NCBI RefSeq assembly: GCF_020410765.1 | Contig: NZ_CP084541.1 | Coordinates: 2,475,001 to 2,539,000, forward strand | Direction: 5' to 3' | DNA length: 64,000 nucleotides | DNA from: Streptomyces marincola | GTDB taxonomy: Bacteria > Actinomycetota > Actinomycetes > Streptomycetales > Streptomycetaceae | Shown: positions 18,319 to 26,026 of the stretch, piece by piece | How positions within the stretch are numbered: position 1 is the first letter of the stretch | Layout of the letters: every line of letters begins with the position of its first letter | The notes under the pieces: generated by a model | What the model was told of the DNA's origin: nothing | Seen by the model: the letters and a program-made list of their open reading frames with translations, nothing else | Databases searched by the model: none | Program-made: the position numbers and the translations under genes

Positions 18319-18657
18319 GGCGCCTCCAGCGATGGTCGGGGGTCGTGCTCCGCCCGAAGGTAGGGAGGCCGCGTTTCGGCCCTGTGGCGTGAGGTGACAC
18401 GAACGAAACCTTGCTCTCACCAGGGGGCGGGACCCGCCGTGAGCGGCCCGGCGCGGCCCCGTCGGACGGCCGCGCGGCGGGCGGCGCCGGGCGGCCGGGG
18501 GACCCGCCGGGCCGCGCTCGCCCGGCCGGGTGAGGCGCCGGGCCGCGCGCGCCGGAGCGCGGGCAGCCGCGGGCGCCGGGCGCGGACCGCGCACGCGCGG
18601 ACGCCGGCGGGCTCGCAGGGGGCGCTGGCGGGGCGCAACGGACGGCGGCGGACGGGC
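18319..18657. other. narK upstream region
   Basis: A 339-bp region without a supportable gene. It contains the GlnR-like box at 18394-18420; the right half is very GC-rich and shows nothing clear. Confidence 0.5.
18394..18420 (+). promoter_or_regulatory. GlnR operator upstream of narK
   Basis: GTGAC-N6-GAAAC at 18394-18409 is a perfect match to the a-site/b-site pair of the GlnR consensus (gTnAc-N6-GaAAc). After six further bases CTCAC (18416-18420) resembles a second a-site. It lies about 76 bp upstream of the narK start. Confidence 0.65.
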
Positions 18658-19668
18658 TCAGGCGGACGGCAGGCGGCCGATCCTGCCCGGCAGGGGCAGC
18701 GGCCCCAGGGACGTGCTCTTGGGCGGCATGCCGGCGCCGCTGGCCGCGCCCGACCAGATCTGCTCCCAGGTCGGCGGCGGGAGGATGAGCCCGACCTCGC
18801 CCGGGCCCGGGTGGTCGCTGGTGTAGCGGGGCGCCGCCTGGATGCCCTGGTCCTCGCACAGCACGGGGATCAGCACGTGGTCGCTGATGGCCGCGGGCAG
18901 CTCCACCCACTCGGGCGGCAGGAAGCGCAGCCGGCCCGCCATCGCCGCGGGCGATATCTCGGACAGCGACCACACCCGGCCGCCGCCGGTGAGCAGGAAC
19001 GTGCCGGGCCGCGGCGCGGGCGGGGCGCCGGGCGGGTGCAGGTCGACGCGCGCGATGCCCGCCGCGGTGCGCACGGCCCGTTCGATGTCGAGGCCGGGCA
19101 CGACCCGGTGCGTGGCGGCCAGCGTCAGCGGGTAGTGCCTGTGGTCGACCACCAGGGCGAGCAGCCGGTCCGCCACCGCGCCCGGGTGGGCGCGGTGCAG
19201 CCGCCGCGCGGCCTCAAGCCGGTGGTGGCCGTCGGCGAGCAGCACCGGCGGCAGGGCCGGCGGATGCGCGGTCCAGGTGGCGGCGCAGGCCCACAGGCGC
19301 TGCGTGCCGCCCTCGGGCGTGACCAGCTCCTGGTCGGCCGGGCCCGCGATCGTCTGCTCGATGCACGCCTCGAACGGGCTCAGGTCGGGCGCCGCGAGCA
19401 GCAGGGGCTCGATGCTGCCGCCGCGTTCCTTCAGCAACCGCGCCTGGAAGCGCACATCCGCGTCCGCGACCTGCTGGTGGCGCAGCACGTGCCCGCTCTC
19501 CACCCCGTGCAGGCCCAGGGCACCGATGACACCGCGCTGTTCGACACGGCCGAGCACGTCGCGGCGTTCCAGCACGTAGTAGCTGGGGCGGCCCAGCGGG
19601 CGGGCGAGCACGCCGTGGAAGGGGAGGAGCAGGTCAGTCCGTGGGGCCGGGGTCCTCGGCGGGACCAA
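18658..19668 (-). CDS. DUF1015-like protein, N-terminally short
   Basis: About 336 residues. The hallmark LLADGHHRLEAARRLH matches the VADGHHR motif of DUF1015, and PSYYVLERRDV...RGVIGALGL with EPLLLAAPDLSPFE matches the middle of that family. The usual N-terminal third, with its PPYDVI-type segment, is absent. There is no ATG or GTG near the 5' end: a TTG at 19668 or a CTG at 19692 behind an AGGAGGAGG sequence are the only plausible starts, and the frame continues inside the upstream ATP-grasp gene. The family has no established activity; Pfam places it near ParB/sulfiredoxin-like folds, a relation some free-serine kinases share (inference). It is third in an operon with a secreted peptide and an ATP-grasp ligase. 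Confidence 0.7.
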   Translation of the reverse strand: MVPPRTPAPRTDLLLPFHGVLARPLGRPSYYVLERRDVLGRVEQRGVIGALGLHGVESGHVLRHQQVADADVRFQARLLKERGGSIEPLLLAAPDLSPFEACIEQTIAGPADQELVTPEGGTQRLWACAATWTAHPPALPPVLLADGHHRLEAARRLHRAHPGAVADRLLALVVDHRHYPLTLAATHRVVPGLDIERAVRTAAGIARVDLHPPGAPPAPRPGTFLLTGGGRVWSLSEISPAAMAGRLRFLPPEWVELPAAISDHVLIPVLCEDQGIQAAPRYTSDHPGPGEVGLILPPPTWEQIWSGAASGAGMPPKSTSLGPLPLPGRIGRLPSA

Positions 19669-19681
19669 CTCGGGGAACTGC

Positions 19682-20923
19682 TCAGGCGGCAGAGTGCTCC
19701 TCCTCCTTCGCCTGTTCCGGCACCACGACGGGCCGCAGGGTGTCCTGCGCCTTGCGCAGCACGGCTTCGAGTTCCTGCGGCCCGTCGGCGACCGCGGTGA
19801 CGAAGCCGTGGTGGAAGCCATGTCCGGCGACCCGGCTGGTGGTCTCCGGAACATGGCTGCCGGGGAGAACGTGCACCTCGACGTTCGTCACCCCCGGCAC
19901 GGCCCGCGCCTCCTCGACGCCTTCCACGGCCTGGACGCGGCCGGGCGGAAGGCGCAGGAACCGCGTGCCCGCGTGCCCGCCGCCCCGCCGCGGCGCGGGC
20001 GCCGGCAGTTGGAGGACGGACGCGATCGTCAGCGCGGCGATGTCCGTTCCCGTGGCGAGCAGCAGCAGATCACTGACGTGGTCGGCGCCCGGGTGGGCGT
20101 GCGACTCGATGAGCCGCGGCCCCCGCGCGGTCAGGACCACCTCGGTCTGCGACGGGCCGCTGCGCTGGCCCGCTGTGGTGAGGGTCGCGATGACGAGGTC
20201 GTGGATCTCACGGACGGTGGCCGGGTCGAGATCGGCGGGCAGATCGTAGCCGGTGGCCGCGCAGTCCTCGTCGCACGCGTTGTACTTCCTGGTCACGGCG
20301 AGCACCGTGTGGCGGCCCGCCGCCGAGTGCGCCTCGACGCTGTACTCGGGCCCGTCGAGGTACTCCTCGACGATCAGGGCCGGTTCGTAGGGCAGCTCGG
20401 CGGCCAGGAGCATCGCGTCCGCGGCTGAGCGCAGCAGGTGGACGTCCTGGCCGCCGGAGCCGGTGCGCGGCTTGGCCACGCACGGGAAGCCGACGCGTTC
20501 GGAAACGGCGACCAGGTGGGCGGCGCGGTCGCAGTGCTCGAACCGGACGGGGGCACCGGTGAGCTGGTTGACCTTGCCACGCAGGGTAGCCTTGTCCGTG
20601 AGGTACGCGACGGCCGCATGGGGGTTGCCGGGGAAGCGCAGCGCCTCGTTCGCACGAGCGGCGCTGAGCGCGCTCGGCTCCGTGAAGCCGAAGACCGCTG
20701 CCCTGGCGGGGAGGTGGGCGAGGTGACCGATGGCCATCATCAGTCGCGGGTGGTCGGACCAGTCCACGGTGAGGGCCTCATCGGCCACCGCCACGGCCTC
20801 CCTGACGGCGGGCGCCGACAGGTCGGGGGCGAGCAGCAGGGTGCGCGCACCGACGCCGCGGGCCGCCTCGACGACGGCGCGACGTGGACTGAGCAGGACC
20901 GCCAAGGGAGCCTCGGGCGTCAT
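19682..20923 (-). CDS. ATP-grasp domain ligase (carboxylate-amine ligase type)
   Basis: A 413-residue protein with the ATP-grasp order: a pre-ATP-grasp domain (residues 1-110), an ATP-binding segment FPCVAKPRTGSGGQDVHLL near 155, EEYLDGPEYSVEAH near 195, and the metal-binding end RLIESHAHPGADHVSDLLLL near 270. A C-terminal domain of about 120 residues has FLRLPPGRVQAVEGVEEA, typical of BacD/DdaF-like L-amino acid ligases and carbamoyl-phosphate-synthase-like proteins. It should couple a carboxylate to an amine at the cost of ATP; substrates are unknown. ATG at 20923 has GGAGG seven bases upstream and starts 34 bp after a small secreted peptide gene, so peptide, ligase and DUF1015 protein look like one operon. 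Confidence 0.85.
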   Translation of the reverse strand: MTPEAPLAVLLSPRRAVVEAARGVGARTLLLAPDLSAPAVREAVAVADEALTVDWSDHPRLMMAIGHLAHLPARAAVFGFTEPSALSAARANEALRFPGNPHAAVAYLTDKATLRGKVNQLTGAPVRFEHCDRAAHLVAVSERVGFPCVAKPRTGSGGQDVHLLRSAADAMLLAAELPYEPALIVEEYLDGPEYSVEAHSAAGRHTVLAVTRKYNACDEDCAATGYDLPADLDPATVREIHDLVIATLTTAGQRSGPSQTEVVLTARGPRLIESHAHPGADHVSDLLLLATGTDIAALTIASVLQLPAPAPRRGGGHAGTRFLRLPPGRVQAVEGVEEARAVPGVTNVEVHVLPGSHVPETTSRVAGHGFHHGFVTAVADGPQELEAVLRKAQDTLRPVVVPEQAKEEEHSAA

Positions 20924-20956
20924 CGTGCCGCCTCCTCACCCTCGCGGACGGCCGGA

Positions 20957-21091
20957 TCAGAACCAGGTGTTCAGCGGGCCGACCGACTTCGGCGCGCCGG
21001 CCGCGTCGTGCGAGGACTCCGCGCTGGCGACCCCGGCGGTGCCCGCCGTGATCAGGAAAGCTGCGACGACGCTGAGAACAAACTTCTTCAC
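20957..21091 (-). CDS. small secreted peptide precursor (44 aa)
   Basis: A 44-residue peptide with a GTG start at 21091 behind AGAGGG. Residues 1-24 are a textbook Sec signal peptide: two lysines, a hydrophobic core FVLSVVAAFLITAG and an ASA cleavage site. The predicted mature part is 20 residues, Ser/Ala/Gly-rich and ending PLNTWF. It has no cysteine. An in-frame upstream extension of 21 residues exists but would spoil the signal peptide. It is the first gene of an operon with an ATP-grasp ligase and faces a regulator pair across 160 bp. It could be a signalling peptide, a ligase substrate or a small surface peptide; no family was recognised. Confidence 0.7.
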   Translation of the reverse strand: MKKFVLSVVAAFLITAGTAGVASAESSHDAAGAPKSVGPLNTWF

Positions 21092-21130
21092 GGGTTCCCT
21101 CTTCCGTGTCCACATAGGCGAACATGAGTG

Positions 21131-21150
21131 GCATGTTGGCCCAATCATGC
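21131..21150. promoter_or_regulatory. inverted repeat between the peptide gene and the LuxR-type regulator
   Basis: GCATG-N10-CATGC is a 5-bp perfect dyad in the 160-bp divergent promoter region. Spacing fits a dimeric regulator, and one of the adjacent LuxR-type proteins is the obvious candidate. Confidence 0.35.
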
Positions 21151-21251
21151 TCACGAGCTTTCACCAGGAAGTCGATAGAGTCGCTGTGGCATCATCTCGC
21201 CTGTCAGGTTGACGCCAAGGGGCTGGCTGTTGTCGTTCAAGGAAGAAGAGC

Positions 21252-22232
21252 GTGCACGAATCCGGCGAAATAGACGCAGCGGCCACCCGAGTTTATCGCC
21301 TCCGTGTGATCCACCCCACGGATTCCGTGGAACGGATAGCGGCCAGGTCCGGCCTCAGCGCCGAGGAGGTGGCCGACGCCGAGGCGCGCCTCTTCGCCCT
21401 CGGCCTGCTCCGGCCCTCGCCGGGCGGCGGGCGGGTCGCCATCAGCCCGGAGAGCGCGGCGGACGCGCTCCTCGCTCCGCTTGAGCAGGACATCCTGCAA
21501 CGGCGCATCGCCATGGCCACGACACGCGCCCGCCTCCACTCGCTTTCCGGGGACTACCTGGAGGCGCGCAGTATGCGTTCGGCGAAGACCATCATCGAAG
21601 TCGTCGAAGGCATCGACAACATCAGGGCCGTCATCGACGACCTGGCCCGCACCTGTGTGAAATCCATCGACGCGCTGACCGCGAGCCGCCCCACCGAGGA
21701 GGCGATCCGCGCCTCGACCCCGCTGGATCTGGAGCAGTTGGAACGCGGGGTGCGCACTCGCCGCGTGTTCCAGCACGCGGCGCGCAAGCACTGGACGAGC
21801 ATGCAGTTCCTCGAAACGCTCGCGGGCGCGGGCGCCGAGGTGCGTACCGCCAGCGCGCTGCCCTCGCACCTGCTGATCTACGACCGCAGTTGCGCGGTGC
21901 TGCCGCTCGATCCGCAGCAGACGGCCGCGGGCGTGGCCCTGGTCCGCGACCCGGCCGTGCTCAACTTCCTCCAGCAGCTGTTCGAGCACTACTGGGATCG
22001 CGCCCTGGACTTCGCCGAGTCGGAGCAGCGGTCGGGCGCCGAGCCGACGGGGGTCGACCGCGACGTGCTGCTGATGATGGCCGCGGGCAAGAAGGACGAG
22101 GCCATCGCGCACCAACTGGGCATGTCGCCGCGGTCGGTGAGCCGCATCGTGGCCCGGCTGATGGACCGGCTCGGCGCCGAGAGCAGATTCCAGGCGGGCG
22201 CGCGGGCGGCCCTGAACGGCTGGCTCTCCTGA
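21252..22232 (+). CDS. TrmB/LuxR-type transcriptional regulator, copy 1
   Basis: A 326-residue cytoplasmic regulator. The N-terminal about 75 residues form a TrmB-like winged helix (YRLRVIHPTDSVERIAARSG, LFALGLLRPSP). The middle (residues 85-245) resembles the PLD-like effector part of TrmB proteins, with LIYDRSCAVLPLDP. The C-terminal about 60 residues form a LuxR helix-turn-helix (DEAIAHQLGMSPRSVSRIVARLM). The GTG start at 21252 follows GGAAGAAGAG. It is divergent from the secreted peptide gene and 23 bp before a paralogue of about 60 percent identity by eye. Such proteins are frequent next to specialised-metabolite genes in Streptomyces; their ligands are unknown. Confidence 0.85.
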   Translation: MHESGEIDAAATRVYRLRVIHPTDSVERIAARSGLSAEEVADAEARLFALGLLRPSPGGGRVAISPESAADALLAPLEQDILQRRIAMATTRARLHSLSGDYLEARSMRSAKTIIEVVEGIDNIRAVIDDLARTCVKSIDALTASRPTEEAIRASTPLDLEQLERGVRTRRVFQHAARKHWTSMQFLETLAGAGAEVRTASALPSHLLIYDRSCAVLPLDPQQTAAGVALVRDPAVLNFLQQLFEHYWDRALDFAESEQRSGAEPTGVDRDVLLMMAAGKKDEAIAHQLGMSPRSVSRIVARLMDRLGAESRFQAGARAALNGWLS

Positions 22233-22255
22233 ACGGGACGGAAGGGGGCCGCTCC

Positions 22256-23470
22256 GTGGCGGACGGCAGCGCGGGAGGGAACCGGGCCCGGCCCGGGGCC
22301 GGACACCCGGCCGGCGAGGCGAACGGCGAGGGCGGCGGTGCGATCGGCGGGGAGGCCAACGGCGTGGCCGGCGCGGCGTTCGACCGGGCGCCGGCCCCGG
22401 CGTTCGACGGCCCGCCGGGCAGCGGCCCGGCGGTCGGCGGCGCGCGGCAGGACGGCGGGGCGGTCGGCACCGCGCCGACGGCGGCGTGGGAGGACGAGGA
22501 CCTCGATCCGGCGACGCTGCGCGTCTACCAACTGCGGGTGACGCATCCGACCGACAGTGCCGAGCAGTTGGCGGCGCGCGCCGCGCTCACCGCGGCGGAG
22601 GTGGCGCGCGCCGAGGACCGGCTCTCCCACCTCGGCCTGCTCCAGCCCTCGCCGGGCGGCGGCTGGGTGGCGGTCTCCCCGGAGAGCGCGGCCGAGTCGC
22701 TGCTCGCCCCGCTGGAGCAGGAGGTGTTCGAGCAGCGCATCGCGATGGCGGCCACCCGCGAGCAACTGCTGGCCCTGTCGGGCGACTACGTGGAGGCGCG
22801 CAGCCTGCGTTCGGCGCGCAGCAGCATCGAAGTCGTCGAGGGCATCGACAACATCAGGGCCGTCATCGACGACCTGGCCCGCACCTGCGCCGAGTCGCTG
22901 GACGCGCTGGTGCCGGGCGGCGGGCAGTCGGACACGGCGATCAGGGCCGCGACGCCGCTCGATCTGGAACTGCTGGCCCGCGGCATCCGCGTCAGGTCGC
23001 TGTTCCAGCACAGCGCGCGGCGGCACCGGGGCACCGTGCAGTACGTGCGCACCATCCAGGCCGCGGGAGCACGGGTGCGCAGCGCGGGGGTGCTGCCCTC
23101 CCGGATGCAGATCTACGACCGCGCGTGCGCCGTACTGCCGCTCGACCCGGCGCGCTCGGCGGCCGGGGCCGCGCTCATCCGCGACCCAGGCGTGCTGACG
23201 TTCCTGTGCCGGATCTTCGACCACACATGGGCGGAGGGCAGCGAGTTCACCGAGGAGGAGGGCACGGGCCCGGGGGAACCCCCGGCCGGTCTCGAACGCG
23301 AGGTGCTGCTCCTGCTCGCGGGCGGCCTGACGAACGACGACATCGCCGCCCGCCTCGGGATCTCGCAGCGCTCCGTGAGCCGCGTCGCGGCCCAGCTCAT
23401 GACCCGGCTCGGGGCGGCCAACCGGTTCCAGGCCGGCGTGCTCGCCGCCCGCAACGGCTGGCTCACCTGA
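22256..23470 (+). CDS. TrmB/LuxR-type transcriptional regulator, copy 2, with N-terminal extension
   Basis: A 404-residue paralogue of the preceding regulator with the same order: TrmB-like winged helix (YQLRVTHPTDSAEQLAARA), PLD-like middle (QIYDRACAVLPLDPARSA) and LuxR helix-turn-helix (DDIAARLGISQRSVSRVAAQLMTRLG). It carries an extra N-terminal stretch of about 78 Gly/Ala/Pro-rich residues that copy 1 lacks. The GTG start at 22256 has GGAAGGGGG about nine bases upstream; translation from further downstream would remove part of the extension. It lies 23 bp after copy 1 and is surely cotranscribed. Tandem duplication is inferred from the close similarity. Confidence 0.85.
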   Translation: MADGSAGGNRARPGAGHPAGEANGEGGGAIGGEANGVAGAAFDRAPAPAFDGPPGSGPAVGGARQDGGAVGTAPTAAWEDEDLDPATLRVYQLRVTHPTDSAEQLAARAALTAAEVARAEDRLSHLGLLQPSPGGGWVAVSPESAAESLLAPLEQEVFEQRIAMAATREQLLALSGDYVEARSLRSARSSIEVVEGIDNIRAVIDDLARTCAESLDALVPGGGQSDTAIRAATPLDLELLARGIRVRSLFQHSARRHRGTVQYVRTIQAAGARVRSAGVLPSRMQIYDRACAVLPLDPARSAAGAALIRDPGVLTFLCRIFDHTWAEGSEFTEEEGTGPGEPPAGLEREVLLLLAGGLTNDDIAARLGISQRSVSRVAAQLMTRLGAANRFQAGVLAARNGWLT

Positions 23471-23485
23471 GCCCGGCCACCGGGC

Positions 23486-24445
23486 TCAGCCGTGCAGACG
23501 CATATCGGCCTCCGGCATCCAGTACCCGTCGGGCCGCCGCAACCAGCCTCGCGCCGCCGCCAGTTCGCGTGCCGCGGCGATCAGGGCCGCGAGCCCCGGG
23601 TGGCGCAGTCCGCGGCGCCACACCATGGCGACGGGTGACAGCGGCACCGGGTCGACGAGCGGGCGCAGCGTCATGCCCGGCACGCCGACGAACTCCTCGC
23701 TCGCCAGCACCGTCCACCCCTGCTTGACCACGACCCGGTTGAACTCCGCCTCGCCCTCGATCTTCGGGAACGGCGGCGCCACCCGGATGTCCCTCCCCTC
23801 GAACAGGCGGTGCGCGTAGTCCGTCCACTCCGTGGTCTCCTCGTTGCCCGCCGCCGCGTACAGAGTGCTGCCGGCGAGCGCGGCCAGGGGCACCCGCGGC
23901 AGCGCGGCCAGCGGGTGCGCGTCGGGCAGGAGCACGGCCAGGCGCTCCCAGCGCACGAGGTGGTGGTCGAGCCCGGCGCGCAGCGCGGGCGCGAGCCCCG
24001 CGACGCGGCCGAACGACACGTCGAGCACGCCGGCTTCGATCTCGGCCGCGGCGCGGGCCAGGCCGCTGTGGAACCGCGCGACGAATTCGAGCCGCGGCGC
24101 GGCCTCCCGTGCCGCGACCAGCACCCGGTGCCCCGTCGCGACCCGGGCGGCGACGTCGACGACCAGCGGGCGGGCCTCGTCCCTGTCCACCTCGCCCGCC
24201 AGCTCGTCGTGGGCGGCAAGCACGCGGCGGACCGCGGGCAGCAGCCGGCGGGCCTCGGCGGTGAGGGCCACGTGCCGGGTGTCGCGCGTGAACAGCGGCG
24301 TGCGCCACTCCCGTTCCAGCCGCTTGATGTCCCGGCTCAGGGCCTGCTGCGCGACCAGGAGCCGGGCGGCGGCCCGGGTGAAGTGCAGTTCTTCCGCGAC
24401 CGCCACGAACGCGCGCAGCAGCCGCGGGTCGGTGTCGTGCGGCAC
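23486..24445 (-). CDS. LysR-family transcriptional regulator
   Basis: A 319-residue LTTR. The N-terminal winged helix is RLLRAFVAVAEELHFTRAAA with QALSRDIKRLEREWRTPLF, and the C-terminal about 220 residues form the effector-binding domain. The GTG start at 24445 has GGGGAG about ten bases upstream and skips a long in-frame stretch that runs through the palindrome array. It is divergent from an MFS transporter gene; three palindromes with an 11-base spacer lie between them, matching the T-N11-A type box that LTTRs bind. It converges on the second LuxR-type gene with only 15 bp between the stops. Confidence 0.9.
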   Translation of the reverse strand: MPHDTDPRLLRAFVAVAEELHFTRAAARLLVAQQALSRDIKRLEREWRTPLFTRDTRHVALTAEARRLLPAVRRVLAAHDELAGEVDRDEARPLVVDVAARVATGHRVLVAAREAAPRLEFVARFHSGLARAAAEIEAGVLDVSFGRVAGLAPALRAGLDHHLVRWERLAVLLPDAHPLAALPRVPLAALAGSTLYAAAGNEETTEWTDYAHRLFEGRDIRVAPPFPKIEGEAEFNRVVVKQGWTVLASEEFVGVPGMTLRPLVDPVPLSPVAMVWRRGLRHPGLAALIAAARELAAARGWLRRPDGYWMPEADMRLHG

Positions 24446-24466
24446 GGTCCCATTCTCCCCGCCACG

Positions 24467-24613
24467 TCCGACGCACCGCGCACGCGTGTGCGTCGGAGGC
24501 CGAGGCCGCGGGTGATGACCGGCGCTGGCGACGCACCGCGCACGCGTGTGCGTGCGAGGGCGTCGTCGATGCAACGGACGCCGTACGTCGATTCACCGCG
24601 CACGCGTGTGAAT
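24467..24613. promoter_or_regulatory. three palindromic boxes at exact 60-bp intervals between lysR and MFS gene
   Basis: Three elements at 24471-24493, 24531-24553 and 24591-24613 share an identical 11-base centre between 6-base inverted arms. Arms are ACGCAC/GTGCGT in the first two and ATTCAC/GTGAAT in the third, so both arms changed together. The first has arms extended to ten bases (24467-24497). The geometry fits LysR-type boxes in the divergent lysR/MFS promoter. Confidence 0.7.
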
Positions 24614-24667
24614 GCCGCCCGATCAGGTGTTGGACCCGCTCGGGGGAACGCGGCGAGGGTGGTGCGC

Positions 24668-26026
24668 ATGCCGCATCCGACCGACTCCGCGCCGCCGCGC
24701 CTGCTGCTGACCGTCACCGGCGGGCAGTTGGTGGCCGCCGCACCCGCCGACCCGGCGGCGGCCCCCGCCCCGCCCGCCCGGGGCGTCCCGAGGGCGCGGC
24801 CGTCCCGCGACGGCCGCGCCGCCGGGCGCCTCGCGCCCTACGCGCGGCTGTTCGCCACGCCCGGCACCCGGGCCTTCGTGCTGCCGGGGCTGCTGGCCCG
24901 GCTGCCCGCGGGCATGTTCGGTGTCGCCGCCGTCATCATGCTCACGGCCCACCGCGACTCGTACGCGCTCGCGGGCGCCGTGGTGGCCACGGGGCTCGTG
25001 GCCTCCACCGTGTGCGCGCCGCTGATCGCCCGGCTGGTGGACCGGTACGGCCAGGCGCGGGTCGCCGTGCCGGCCGCCGCCGTGACCGCCACGGGACACC
25101 TGGGCCTGATCGCGTGCGTGACGCTCGACGCCCCGGTGTGGGGCTGGTTCTGCGCCCAGCTCCTCACGGCCGCGCAGCCCAATCTCGGGGCCATGTCACG
25201 CGCCCGGTGGGCCCACCTGCACCGCGGCACGGCGGCCGAGGCGGTCGAGGCCCGCCACACGGCGAACGCGCTCGAACAGGCCATGGACGAACTGTGCTTC
25301 ATGGGCGGCCCGATGCTGGCCGCCGTGCTGTGCACGGCGCTGTTCCCCGAGGCGGGGACGCTGACGGCGGCGCTGCTGATGCTCGGCGGCACGCTGGCGT
25401 TCGCAGCGCGGCGCGAGACCGAACCGCCCGCCGTCCGGCGCGCCGCCCCCGGGCCGCCCCCGCTGCGCACCCGCGGCATACCGCCGCTGCTGGTCACGTT
25501 CCTGTGCGTCGGCTCGCTGTTCGGCGCGATGGAGGTGGTGACCGTGGCGTTCGCCGACGAACGCGGCCAGCAGGCGTGGGCGGGCGCGGTGCTCGCGGCG
25601 CAGGCCGCCGGGTCCGCGGTCGCGGGACTGCTGTTCGGCCTGCTGCGCCCGCGCGGGGACGCCAGGGCGCGCTTCACGCGGTGCGTGGCGGCCATGGCGG
25701 TCCTGATGTCGTTGCTGCCCCTGGCCGCGCGCGCCGAGTCGCTCGCCGTGCTCGCGCCCGTGCTGCTGATCGCCGGGATGGCGACGGCACCGACGATGGT
25801 CACCGGCATGACGCTGATCCAGCGGGTGACGCCGGCCGAGCGGCTGAACGAGGGCATGACGCTCGCGGTGGCCGCGCTGCTCGGCGGCATCGCCGTCGGA
25901 TCCGCGAGCGGCGGCGCGCTCGTGGACGCCCACGGCGCGGTCGCCGCCTACCTCCTGCCCATGTCGGCGGCCTGCCTGGCCGCGTCCGTCGCCGCCGTCA
26001 CCCGCGGCCGTGCTACAGCGCGTTGA
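24668..26026 (+). CDS. MFS transporter
   Basis: A 452-residue membrane protein with about 12 hydrophobic segments after a Pro/Ala-rich cytoplasmic N-terminus of 60 residues. The loop 2-3 signature region reads LIARLVDRYGQARVAV, and the family feature GGALVDAHGA appears near the end. Export of a small molecule under control of the divergent LysR regulator is likely; the substrate is unknown. The ATG at 24668 follows GAGGG at a spacing of about nine. The last 14 bases overlap the convergent penicillin-binding protein gene. Confidence 0.85.
   Translation: MPHPTDSAPPRLLLTVTGGQLVAAAPADPAAAPAPPARGVPRARPSRDGRAAGRLAPYARLFATPGTRAFVLPGLLARLPAGMFGVAAVIMLTAHRDSYALAGAVVATGLVASTVCAPLIARLVDRYGQARVAVPAAAVTATGHLGLIACVTLDAPVWGWFCAQLLTAAQPNLGAMSRARWAHLHRGTAAEAVEARHTANALEQAMDELCFMGGPMLAAVLCTALFPEAGTLTAALLMLGGTLAFAARRETEPPAVRRAAPGPPPLRTRGIPPLLVTFLCVGSLFGAMEVVTVAFADERGQQAWAGAVLAAQAAGSAVAGLLFGLLRPRGDARARFTRCVAAMAVLMSLLPLAARAESLAVLAPVLLIAGMATAPTMVTGMTLIQRVTPAERLNEGMTLAVAALLGGIAVGSASGGALVDAHGAVAAYLLPMSAACLAASVAAVTRGRATAR

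Noticed and set aside
24446..24574. N-terminal extension of the LysR regulator with repeated THTRARCV
   Set aside because: It is translation of the palindromic operator array; the GTG at 24445 has a good ribosome-binding site and gives the normal LTTR start.
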